DNA from: DATHGT01 sp035317605
GTDB lineage: Bacteria > Methylomirabilota > Methylomirabilia > Rokubacteriales > CSP1-6
Assembly: GCA_035317605.1 (NCBI GenBank)
Contig: DATHGT010000118.1
Coordinates: 1-13,830 of the forward strand
Length of the DNA: 13,830 nucleotides
Direction of reading: 5' to 3'
The position numbers were made by a program, and so were the translations under genes. Every line of letters starts with the position of its first letter. Position 1 is the stretch's first letter. The notes under the pieces were generated by a model. The model was not told the origin of the DNA, searched no databases, and was given only the letters and a program-made list of their open reading frames with translations. This document shows, piece after piece, positions 1 to 6,056 of this stretch.

Positions 1-1
1 C

Positions 2-781
2 GGCGTGCGGCTCTACGCGGGCACCGAGCCCGCACACCTGTACGTGAGCGGCGACCATGGCGAGAGCTGGCGGGAGCTGCCGTCGCTGCGCGAGGTGCCC
101 AGCGTGAAGGACTGGATGTTCCCGGCGCCGCCGAACGTGGCGCACGTCAAGCACATCACGTTCGACCCGCGCTCGGCCGACACCATCTACGCCAGCGTGG
201 AAGTCGGCGGCGCCTTCAAGAGCACGGACGCCGGCCGGACCTGGCACCAGCTCAGCGGCTTCTTCGAGGACGTGCACCGTCTGGAAGTCACCGCCGCGAC
301 TCCCGACCACGTGGTCATGGGCAACGGCATCGGCGTCTATCACAGCCTCGACGCCGGCGAGACGTGGGAGCAGCTGACCGACCGCTCCGCGCGCATCGCG
401 TATCCGGATCTGGTCATTGTCCACCCGAGAAAGCCCGACACGGTGTTCATGTCCGGAGCCATCTGCGGCCCGGGTGAGTGGCGCAAGACCGGCACCGCGG
501 ATGCCCGCATCGCGCGCAGCCGCGACGGCGGCCGGAGCTGGCAGTACCTCGAGGGCGGCTTGCCCGCGCACATCCACGGCAACATCGAGGGCCTGGTACT
601 GAACCTCTGGCCCGGCGGCGCCACGCTCTTCGCCGGCACCACCGACGGCGACGTCTTCCTCAGCGAGGACGAAGGCGACACGTGGTCGACGATCGCGTCG
701 AAAATCGGCGCGGTCTCCAAGGGCGGCCACTACCTCGCGCTCCCGACGGACGGCGCCCTCGCGGAGGCCGCCGCGCACTGA
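2..781 (+). CDS. Asp-box (BNR/YVTN-like) beta-propeller repeat protein, 5'-truncated
   Basis: The frame is open at the window edge, so the real start lies upstream; about 259 residues are visible, ending in TGA. Counting the valine at base 5 as residue 1, there are five Asp-box motifs of the form S-x-D-x-G-x-[ST]-W: SGDHGESW (15-22), STDAGRTW (73-80), SLDAGETW (114-121), SRDGGRSW (172-179) and SEDEGDTW (220-227). Such motifs mark blades of six- or seven-bladed propellers (sialidase/BNR, YCF48-like and WD40/YVTN superfamilies). Phrases such as DPRSADTIYAS and HPRKPDTVFMSG before the boxes are typical of 'glycosyl hydrolase' BNR proteins of unknown activity. No sialidase catalytic Arg/Tyr set is evident, so an enzymatic role is not claimed; binding or exopolysaccharide contact is possible. 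The N-terminus is missing, so a signal peptide cannot be judged. Confidence 0.85.
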   Translation, partial: GVRLYAGTEPAHLYVSGDHGESWRELPSLREVPSVKDWMFPAPPNVAHVKHITFDPRSADTIYASVEVGGAFKSTDAGRTWHQLSGFFEDVHRLEVTAATPDHVVMGNGIGVYHSLDAGETWEQLTDRSARIAYPDLVIVHPRKPDTVFMSGAICGPGEWRKTGTADARIARSRDGGRSWQYLEGGLPAHIHGNIEGLVLNLWPGGATLFAGTTDGDVFLSEDEGDTWSTIASKIGAVSKGGHYLALPTDGALAEAAAH

Positions 782-801
782 CGTTCGACGTCGAGTGGTC
801 T

Positions 802-830
802 CTCCGGGTCGAGCTCGACTCGGCCCGGAG
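802..830. terminator. Strong hairpin downstream of the BNR gene (U-less terminator candidate)
   Basis: Bases 802-813 pair with 819-830 to form a 12-bp stem, CTCCGGGTCGAG against its complement, with one G-U wobble (809/823) and a 5-nt loop. It begins 21 nt after the BNR stop codon. No T-run follows on either strand, so it is not a canonical intrinsic terminator. A transcript-end or RNA-stabilising role is inferred from position. Confidence 0.55.
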
Positions 831-873
831 TCTCCGCCCCGACAACACATGTTGATGTCTGATTCTTGAGACA

Positions 874-903
874 TTGACAGTTGCGCGAACCCACCCGTAC
901 GCT
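874..903 (+). promoter_or_regulatory. Sigma-70-like promoter, probably leaderless, for the aspartic protease
   Basis: A perfect TTGACA (874-879) is followed after 18 bp by TACGCT (898-903), which keeps the three most important -10 bases (TA...T). The predicted transcription start, 6-9 nt downstream, falls at about 910-913, on top of the ATG at 913. No Shine-Dalgarno sequence precedes that ATG. Both facts fit a leaderless mRNA. The TTG at 874 is in frame and could be mistaken for a start codon, but it is better explained as the -35 box. Confidence 0.5.
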
Positions 904-912
904 GCTCCCGCG

Positions 913-1677
913 ATGGGATTCATTCACGTCCCCGTGACGCTGCGGAGCTTCGAGCGGCCAGACGTCGCCTACGAGGCCAGCTTCCTGGTCGACAGTGGAG
1001 CGATCGATTCGATGGCGCCGGCCTCGGAGCTCCGCCGGATCGGCGTGATGCCCATGGGGCGGTCGACGTACGAGCACGCCGACGGTTCGGCGCACGAATA
1101 TGAGTTCGGCTTCGCTCGAATCGAGCTCATGGGCCGCGCCACGGCGGGCCGCGTACTGTTTGGCCCGGACGGCGTCGAGCCTCTGCTCGGCATCACCGTG
1201 CTCGAGTCGATCGGGGTCGTCATCGACCCCCTGGCGCAGACGCTCAAGCTCCTGCCCACGCTTCGGCTGAAATCGGTGCGAAACGGCTCAAAACCTGAGG
1301 TCGAGGGGTGGGAGGCCGAACTCGGAGCGGCCGAAGATCGCGGCGGCTTTTTCGGGGTTGTTGCCGGCGTGGGCGCGCATGGCGTGGACGTCTCGCCAGG
1401 CGCGCTGGATCGGGTTCGAGAGGAAGATGCCGCGGCCGCCGCTGGCGTCAAGCAGGCGATCGACGGCGCGCATGCTCCAGTCCAGCCCCTTGGCCGCGTC
1501 CCACCGATAACGGGCGCGGTCGGTCAGCGGGATCTCCTCGCCGGCGTGGGCCCGGCGCATCATCTCCGCGAAGTTGGCGAGTACGCGGTCGCGGGCGCCA
1601 TCCACCTCGGCGGACGCTTCAGCCAGCCGGAACTGCACGAATGGGTCTTCGGCGACCCGCGATTGATCGCGCGCTGA
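913..1677 (+). CDS. Retropepsin-like (clan AA) aspartic protease with anomalous C-terminal run-on
   Basis: Residues 1-115 resemble the bacterial clan AA aspartic protease family: an N-terminal strand (MGFIHVPVTL), the catalytic D-[ST]-G-A signature inside FLVDSGAIDSM (D27-S28-G29), and a late hydrophobic LLGITVLESIGVVIDP segment (about 91-106) typical of the family. Family members are single-domain proteins of about 110-130 residues that act as homodimers, one Asp per monomer. I chose ATG 913 because it begins the homologous part and fits the upstream promoter. The frame does not stop where the family normally ends (about base 1275). It continues to 1677, and residues 126-254 are antisense to the monooxygenase gene with no protease-like character. 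Either the native stop has been lost or the 3' end is damaged. A one-base shift just before 1267 would meet a TGA at 1267-1269 immediately. The substrate is unknown. Confidence 0.6.
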   Translation: MGFIHVPVTLRSFERPDVAYEASFLVDSGAIDSMAPASELRRIGVMPMGRSTYEHADGSAHEYEFGFARIELMGRATAGRVLFGPDGVEPLLGITVLESIGVVIDPLAQTLKLLPTLRLKSVRNGSKPEVEGWEAELGAAEDRGGFFGVVAGVGAHGVDVSPGALDRVREEDAAAAAGVKQAIDGAHAPVQPLGRVPPITGAVGQRDLLAGVGPAHHLREVGEYAVAGAIHLGGRFSQPELHEWVFGDPRLIAR

Positions 1678-2457
1678 CACGCGGGTCTTGGTCTGCTCGC
1701 GGAACGTGCCCAGCGCGCCCAGCGCGACGCCGATGGCCGGGGCGGCGATGCAGTTCGGAAACACGATCCCGAAGGGGAGGCGATAGAGCGGACCGTCGTT
1801 GACGACGGCGCCGGGGTTCGTGATGTAGAACGCGTCCCGCAATGAATGGGTCCGATGCTCGGGCACGAACGCGTCACCGATGACGATGTCCTTGCTGCCG
1901 GTTCCGCAGAGCCCCATCACGTGCCAGTTGTCGTCGATCGTGTAGTCGTGACGCGGGACCAGGAACGTCCGCACCTCCGGCGGATCGCTGGCACTCGCCG
2001 CCGGCACCAACCCGCCGAGCATCGCCCACGCGCAGTAGTCGCACCCGCTGGAGAACGACCAGCGGCCGCGCAGGCGAAAGCCGCCGTCGGCCCGCTCGAC
2101 GACGCCGGTGGGAGCGAGCGACGTCGACATCTGCACGCTGGTGTCCTTGCCCCACACGTCGTCCTGAGCCTGCGGCGGGAACAGCGCGAGGTGCCAGTTG
2201 TGGACGCCGACGACGCCGAGGATCCACGCGCTCGATCCGCAGACCGTGCCGATTTCCATGACGCCCTGATAGAAGGTGCCGGGGTCCAGCTCGTAGCCGC
2301 CGTAGCGCTTCGACTGCAGGCAGCGAAACAACCCGGCCTCCTGGAAGTCCCTGAACGTCTCATCGGGGAGGCGACGCAGCCGTTCGGCCTGGGCCGCGCG
2401 CTCGCGGATCGTCGGCAGCAGAGCCCGCACACGCTCGAGATAGGTTTCAGGGGTCAT
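1288..2457 (-). CDS. HsaA-like flavin-dependent monooxygenase, oxygenase component (acyl-CoA dehydrogenase fold)
   Basis: A 389-residue protein of the group D two-component flavin monooxygenases, which have an acyl-CoA dehydrogenase fold. It resembles HsaA (3-hydroxy-9,10-secoandrostatriene-dione hydroxylase of steroid degradation) and p-hydroxyphenylacetate hydroxylase C2 more than a true acyl-CoA dehydrogenase. Visible landmarks are RRLPDETF (28-35), VGVHNWHLALF (83-93), SSGCDYCAW (136-144), GLCGTGSKDIVI (182-193), FVPEHR (197-202), and a C-terminal IQRAWRDVHAMRAHAGNN (350-367) whose histidines sit where this subgroup has its active-site His. The protein ends FGLPPLDLRF, as HsaA-type proteins end. 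Known members use reduced FMN/FAD supplied by a separate reductase to hydroxylate a phenol; no HsaB-type reductase is in the window. The ATG lies inside the 3' end of the methyltransferase gene (11-bp overlap), implying translational coupling. The substrate is not determinable; a steroid is not shown. Confidence 0.82.
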   Translation of the reverse strand: MTPETYLERVRALLPTIRERAAQAERLRRLPDETFRDFQEAGLFRCLQSKRYGGYELDPGTFYQGVMEIGTVCGSSAWILGVVGVHNWHLALFPPQAQDDVWGKDTSVQMSTSLAPTGVVERADGGFRLRGRWSFSSGCDYCAWAMLGGLVPAASASDPPEVRTFLVPRHDYTIDDNWHVMGLCGTGSKDIVIGDAFVPEHRTHSLRDAFYITNPGAVVNDGPLYRLPFGIVFPNCIAAPAIGVALGALGTFREQTKTRVSARDQSRVAEDPFVQFRLAEASAEVDGARDRVLANFAEMMRRAHAGEEIPLTDRARYRWDAAKGLDWSMRAVDRLLDASGGRGIFLSNPIQRAWRDVHAMRAHAGNNPEKAAAIFGRSEFGLPPLDLRF

Positions 2458-3166
2458 GCGTTTCCTCCTGCGACCCGAGTGCTGGCGAGAATACTACCGG
2501 GTCGCGCCTCGAACCAGGCGGCGCTCGCCGGGCCCGGGCCCACACCGCGTACAGCGGGTCACCGTATCCGCCGGGAGACCGATTCTCATCCGTGACGTCC
2601 ACGAACTCGCCGGCCGATTCGAAGTAGGAGCGTACGAGCTCCACGTGTTGTTCGTCGTCGGCGTAGAGCCAGGCGGCCACGGCCTTGGTGGGGAAGCACC
2701 GGTTGGAGAACGAGACCACGAACGGCGCGCCCGGCCGCAACACGCGGGCGACCTCGCGGAACACGCGCAGCGGGTGGACGAGGTACTGCACGGACACCGC
2801 GCACATCGCGCCGTCGAATGCGGCGTCGCCGAACGGCAGGGTCGGATCGCGGTTCACGTCGTGGACGACGTGGCGCGTGATCCGCGGGTTGTCGGCCATC
2901 TCCTCCGCGTTCATGCCGAGACCCACCACTTCGCCCGCCCGAAAGCCGTCCGGCAGATGGCTGCGCCAGCTGCTCATGAGATCGAGCAGCCGTCCATCCG
3001 CCGGGAGTACTTCGGCGTAGAGACGACCGAGCACGGCGATGGCCCCGTCGTCGATGTGGACGACCTTGCGAGCGAAGCCGTAGAACTCGTCGTCGCTCGA
3101 TTCGTCCTCACGCGCATATGCCGCGGGTGGCATCAGCCCATCGCCGCGGATCAGATCGTCGGTCAT
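2447..3166 (-). CDS. Class I SAM-dependent methyltransferase with atypical motif I
   Basis: A 239-residue protein of the methyltransferase type 11 kind. The core runs from about residue 45 to 195: motif I region LLDLMSSWRSHLP (60-72), VVGLGMNAEEMADNP (80-94), a post-motif HDVNRDPTLPF (102-112), FDGAMCAVSVQYL (117-129), and LRPGAPFVVSFSNRCFP (143-159), the usual 'LRPGG' strand. The classical glycine-rich E/DxGxGxG loop is replaced by DLMSSWxSHLP. I recall that form as a recognised subgroup, so it need not mean inactivity. The acceptor is unknown. It is the first gene of a two-gene operon and overlaps the monooxygenase start by 11 bp. Start choice: ATG 3166 has no clear Shine-Dalgarno but lies 10 nt after a TAGAAT -10 element. 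The C-terminal tail (about 210-239) is Arg/Pro-rich and poorly conserved in appearance. Confidence 0.78.
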   Translation of the reverse strand: MTDDLIRGDGLMPPAAYAREDESSDDEFYGFARKVVHIDDGAIAVLGRLYAEVLPADGRLLDLMSSWRSHLPDGFRAGEVVGLGMNAEEMADNPRITRHVVHDVNRDPTLPFGDAAFDGAMCAVSVQYLVHPLRVFREVARVLRPGAPFVVSFSNRCFPTKAVAAWLYADDEQHVELVRSYFESAGEFVDVTDENRSPGGYGDPLYAVWARARRAPPGSRRDPVVFSPALGSQEETHDP

Positions 3167-3176
3167 GTCGGCGCGT

Positions 3177-3182
3177 ATTCTA
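3177..3182 (-). promoter_or_regulatory. -10 element of the methyltransferase-monooxygenase operon
   Basis: Read on the minus strand, TAGAAT (5 of 6 to TATAAT) ends 10 nt before the ATG at 3166, so the expected transcription start would be within a few bases of the start codon (leaderless or nearly so). No consensus -35 lies 16-18 bp upstream; that space is occupied by copy 1 of the 26-bp repeat, suggesting activator-dependent or repressed transcription. Confidence 0.4.
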
Positions 3183-3187
3183 CCCGG

Positions 3188-3213
3188 GCCGTGGCCCTCC
3201 TCGACATCGCGGT
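3188..3213. repeat. 26-bp direct repeat, copy 1
   Basis: Bases 3188-3213 recur at 3278-3303 with one mismatch (C at 3196 versus G at 3286), exactly 90 bp apart. The shared right-hand core is CTCCTCGACATCGCGGT. This copy covers the spacer and -35 region of the minus-strand methyltransferase promoter. A regulator-binding role is inferred. Confidence 0.7.
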
Positions 3214-3223
3214 GATCGATGGA

Positions 3224-3248
3224 TTGGGGGCCCCGACATGGCCCCCAA
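3224..3248. promoter_or_regulatory. Perfect 9-bp inverted repeat between the two direct repeats
   Basis: TTGGGGGCC (3224-3232) is the exact reverse complement of GGCCCCCAA (3240-3248), with a 7-nt loop. It lies in the divergent intergenic region, upstream of both -10 elements, so it is unlikely to be in either mRNA. An operator or DNA cruciform is more plausible than a terminator. The function is inferred. Confidence 0.55.
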
Positions 3249-3277
3249 ACCCCCGACGTTCGTCGCGCCCCGGCGGA

Positions 3278-3303
3278 GCCGTGGCGCTCCTCGACATCGC
3301 GGT
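3278..3303. repeat. 26-bp direct repeat, copy 2
   Basis: This is the second copy of the sequence at 3188-3213 (25 of 26 identical). Its last base is the first T of the TATCAT -10 element of the downstream operon, so it occupies the whole -35-to-spacer interval of that promoter, as copy 1 does for the divergent promoter. Confidence 0.7.
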
Positions 3304-3308
3304 ATCAT
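3303..3308 (+). promoter_or_regulatory. -10 element of the fadJ operon
   Basis: TATCAT (5 of 6 to consensus) would place the transcription start near 3315, giving a leader of about 25 nt before ATG 3340. A GGGAG Shine-Dalgarno (3331-3335) sits 4 nt before that ATG. No -35 consensus lies at 16-18 bp; repeat copy 2 fills that space. Confidence 0.4.
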
Positions 3309-3339
3309 GACCCCACTTCATCTCAGGCGAGGGAGTCCC

Positions 3340-5427
3340 ATGACAGCACTCACGAAGTCCGTCGATCTCGAGCGGCGCGGCCGCGTGGCCGTGATCACCG
3401 TGAACAATCCACCCGTCAACGCGCTGAGCCAGCACGTGCGGCAAGGGCTGCGCGACGGGGTGACCCAGGCCGTCGCCGACTCGGGCGTAGCCGCGATCGT
3501 GATCACGTGCGCGGGGCGGACGTTCATCGCCGGCGCCGACATCACCGAGTTCGGCAAGCCGCCGCAGGCGCCGTCGCTCCACGAGGTGCTGGACCTGATC
3601 GAAGGCAGCCCCAAGCCGGTGGTCGCGGCCGTCCACGGGACCGCGCTCGGCGGCGGGCTCGAGGTCACGCTCGCCTGTCACTACCGCGTCGGCGTGAAGG
3701 ACGCGCGCTTTGGTTTGCCCGAGGTCAAGCTCGGGCTATTGCCGGGAGCGGGCGGCACGCAGCGTCTGCCGCGCGTGGTGGGCGTCGAGAAGGCGCTGGG
3801 GATGATGGTCAGCGGCGATCCGATCCGCGCCGACGACGCGCTGAAGTCGGGACTGATCGACGAGATCGTCGAGGGCGATCTCACCGCGGCCGGCGTGGCG
3901 TTCGCGGAGAAGGTCGTCGACGAAAAGCGGCCGCTCAAGAAGATCCGCGACCTCGACGACAAGCTGGCCGCGGTGCGCGGCAAGCCCGAGGTGTTCGCCA
4001 ACTTCCGCAAGTCGGTGGCGCGGCAGACCCGTGGGTTCAAGGCACCCGAAGGCATCGTCAAGGCCGTCGAGGCCGCGGTGAGCCTGCCGTTCGCCGAGGG
4101 CATCAAGCGCGAGCGCGAGCTGTTCGCCGAGCTGATGAACTCGCCGGAATCGAAGGCCCAGCGTTACTTCTTCTTCGCCGAGCGCGAGGCCGCCAAGATC
4201 CCCGACGTGCCGGCCGACACGCCGGCCAAGGAGGTCAAGAAGGCCGCGATCATCGGCGCCGGGACCATGGGCGGCGGCATCGCGATGAACTTCGCCAACG
4301 TGGGCATTCCGGTCACGGTCGTCGAAGTGGCGCAGGACGCGCTCGACCGCGGGCTCGGCATCGTGCGCAAGAACTACGAGGCCACGGCCAGCCGCGGCCG
4401 CATCACCGCGGCCGACGTCGACAAGCGCATGGGACTGATCACCGGAACGACGGACTTCAACGCCATCCGCGACGCCGACATCGTGATCGAAGCCGTGTTC
4501 GAGGAGATGCCGATCAAGAAAGAAGTCTTCGCCAGGCTCGACGGCATCGCCAAGGCCGACGCGGTGCTCGCCACCAACACCTCCACCCTCGACGTCGACG
4601 AGATCGCCTCGGCGACCAAGAGGCCGGAGAGCGTGATTGGCACCCACTTCTTCAGCCCCGCCAACGTCATGCGCCTGCTCGAGAACGTGCGCGGGGCCAA
4701 GTCGTCGAAGCCGACCGTGGCCACCGTGATGGCGCTGGGCCGGCGCATCGGCAAGGTGCCGGTGCTGGTCGGCGTCTGCCACGGCTTCGTGGGCAACCGC
4801 ATGCTCCATCAGCGTGGCACCCAGGCCGAGAAGCTCTTGCTGGAAGGCGCGCTGCCCCATCAGATCGACAAGGTGCTGACCGACTTCGGCCTGCCGATGG
4901 GACCGTTCGCGATGAGCGACATGGCCGGGCTCGACGTGGGCTGGCGCATCCGCAAGGGCCTGGGGATGAAGTCGGCTATCGCCGACCGCATCTGCGAGCT
5001 GGGACGCTTCGGCCAGAAGACCGGCGCCGGCTACTATCGGTACGAGGCGGGCGACCGCACGCCGATCCCCGACAACGAGGTCGAGAAGATCATCGTCGAC
5101 GTGGCGACCACCATGGGCATCACGCGGCGCCCGATCACCGACGAGGAGATTCTCCAGCGCCTGCTCTACCCGATGGTCAACGAGGGCGCCAAGATCCTGG
5201 ACGAGAAGATCGCCATCCGGGCCAGCGACATCGACGTGATCTGGGTCTACGGCTACGGGTGGCCGGTCTACCGCGGCGGCCCGATGTTCTGGGCTGACCA
5301 GATCGGGCTGCGCGCGGTGCGCGACCGGATGCTCGAGTTCAAGAAGGCCAGCGGCGACGACTTCTGGACGCCGGCGCCGCTCCTCGATCGCCTCGCCAGC
5401 GAGGGGAAAGGCTTCGTGAACGCATGA
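3340..5427 (+). CDS. fadJ: FadJ/FadB-type bifunctional enoyl-CoA hydratase / 3-hydroxyacyl-CoA dehydrogenase
   Basis: A 695-residue beta-oxidation enzyme that hydrates 2-enoyl-CoA and then oxidises the 3-hydroxyacyl-CoA with NAD. The N-terminal crotonase domain (about 8-190) has the oxyanion-hole region AGRTFIAGADI (58-68) and both catalytic glutamates: E108 in GGGLEVTLACHY and E128 in GLPEVKLGLLPGAGG. The dehydrogenase part has the Rossmann loop GAGTMGGG (306-313), catalytic His436 in GTHFFSPANVM and Glu448 in LLENVRG. The 20- and 12-residue spacings match FadB. The C-terminal duplicated domain ends with RASDIDVIWVYGYGWPVYRG-type sequence. The length fits the single-polypeptide family (about 700). 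The frame is open upstream to 3118, but ATG 3340 is preceded by a good Shine-Dalgarno and begins the homologous part. It is the first gene of a three-gene coupled operon. FadB versus FadJ cannot be separated here, and no partner thiolase is in view. Confidence 0.92.
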   Translation: MTALTKSVDLERRGRVAVITVNNPPVNALSQHVRQGLRDGVTQAVADSGVAAIVITCAGRTFIAGADITEFGKPPQAPSLHEVLDLIEGSPKPVVAAVHGTALGGGLEVTLACHYRVGVKDARFGLPEVKLGLLPGAGGTQRLPRVVGVEKALGMMVSGDPIRADDALKSGLIDEIVEGDLTAAGVAFAEKVVDEKRPLKKIRDLDDKLAAVRGKPEVFANFRKSVARQTRGFKAPEGIVKAVEAAVSLPFAEGIKRERELFAELMNSPESKAQRYFFFAEREAAKIPDVPADTPAKEVKKAAIIGAGTMGGGIAMNFANVGIPVTVVEVAQDALDRGLGIVRKNYEATASRGRITAADVDKRMGLITGTTDFNAIRDADIVIEAVFEEMPIKKEVFARLDGIAKADAVLATNTSTLDVDEIASATKRPESVIGTHFFSPANVMRLLENVRGAKSSKPTVATVMALGRRIGKVPVLVGVCHGFVGNRMLHQRGTQAEKLLLEGALPHQIDKVLTDFGLPMGPFAMSDMAGLDVGWRIRKGLGMKSAIADRICELGRFGQKTGAGYYRYEAGDRTPIPDNEVEKIIVDVATTMGITRRPITDEEILQRLLYPMVNEGAKILDEKIAIRASDIDVIWVYGYGWPVYRGGPMFWADQIGLRAVRDRMLEFKKASGDDFWTPAPLLDRLASEGKGFVNA

Positions 5428-6056
5428 GCGCGGTGGACGCCAAGAAGCTCTCGATGCCGGTGGGCGAGGCGATGTTCAGCCAGCGCTCGGTCCGCCGGCT
5501 CAAGTCCGACCCGGTGCCGATCGACCTGATCCACCTGATCCTGGAAGCCGCGGTGAAGGCGCCCAACGGCGGCAACCGTCAGCCCGGACGCTTCCTCGTG
5601 GTCACCGATCGCGCCAGGATCGAGGAGTTCGGCAAGATCTATCACGAGGCGTGGTGGGCCAAGCGCAAGGAAGAGAAGGGCTGGACGAAGAAGTCGGATA
5701 TCCCCGCCGACGACAAGAGCTACACGTCGGCCGCCATCTTCGCCGACGAGATCGGCGAGGTCCCGGCGATCGTCTTCGCGTTCACGGTGGCCGGTGGCGG
5801 CGCGAACTCGATCCTTCCGGCGTGCCAGAACCTGATGCTGGCCGCCCACGCGCTCGGCCTCGGGTCGGTGCCGACCACGCTCCATCCCACCGTGATGGAC
5901 CGCTTCCGCGATCTGTTCGACGTCCCCAAGGACGCCGCGTTCCACTTCTGCATTCCCCTCGGCTATCCGCGCGTCGAGCTGAAGCCGAGCGTCCGCCGGC
6001 TCACCGCGGAGACGTGCTTCCTGGACCGCTGGGACGGGAAGGTGCCCTGGGCATGA
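5424..6056 (+). CDS. Nitroreductase-family FMN flavoprotein
   Basis: A 210-residue protein of the NADH:FMN nitroreductase fold. Signs are the N-terminal FMN-phosphate motif QRSVRRL (20-26), the helix LIHLILEAAVKAPNGGNRQP (35-54), and a later SILPACQNLMLAAHALGLGS stretch (about 129-148) that packs on the flavin and the dimer interface. The C-terminal IPLGYP(R) is also typical. Members reduce nitro groups, quinones, flavins or enones, or act as dehalogenases and dehydrogenases; sequence alone does not choose. The ATG overlaps the fadJ stop as ATGA (5424-5427), so the gene is translationally coupled and probably acts in the same pathway. A role as an enone/enoyl reductase or as a redox helper in that pathway is inference. 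Confidence 0.85.
   Translation: MSAVDAKKLSMPVGEAMFSQRSVRRLKSDPVPIDLIHLILEAAVKAPNGGNRQPGRFLVVTDRARIEEFGKIYHEAWWAKRKEEKGWTKKSDIPADDKSYTSAAIFADEIGEVPAIVFAFTVAGGGANSILPACQNLMLAAHALGLGSVPTTLHPTVMDRFRDLFDVPKDAAFHFCIPLGYPRVELKPSVRRLTAETCFLDRWDGKVPWA

Noticed and set aside
802..830. A canonical intrinsic terminator
   Set aside because: The stem is strong, but no T-run follows it on either strand, so it is reported only as a U-less candidate.
3188..3303. A CRISPR array or MITE
   Set aside because: Only two repeat copies, no spacer-length regularity to test, no terminal inverted repeats and no target duplication. A regulatory duplication is simpler.
3118..3339. An N-terminal extension of FadJ by 74 residues
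   Set aside because: It would read through both the promoter and the repeat element, has no homology-like character, and a good Shine-Dalgarno precedes ATG 3340.
3219..5297. A 692-codon plus-strand frame overlapping fadJ
   Set aside because: The Arg/Gly-rich low-complexity translation is a shadow of fadJ, which shows all catalytic residues in its own frame.
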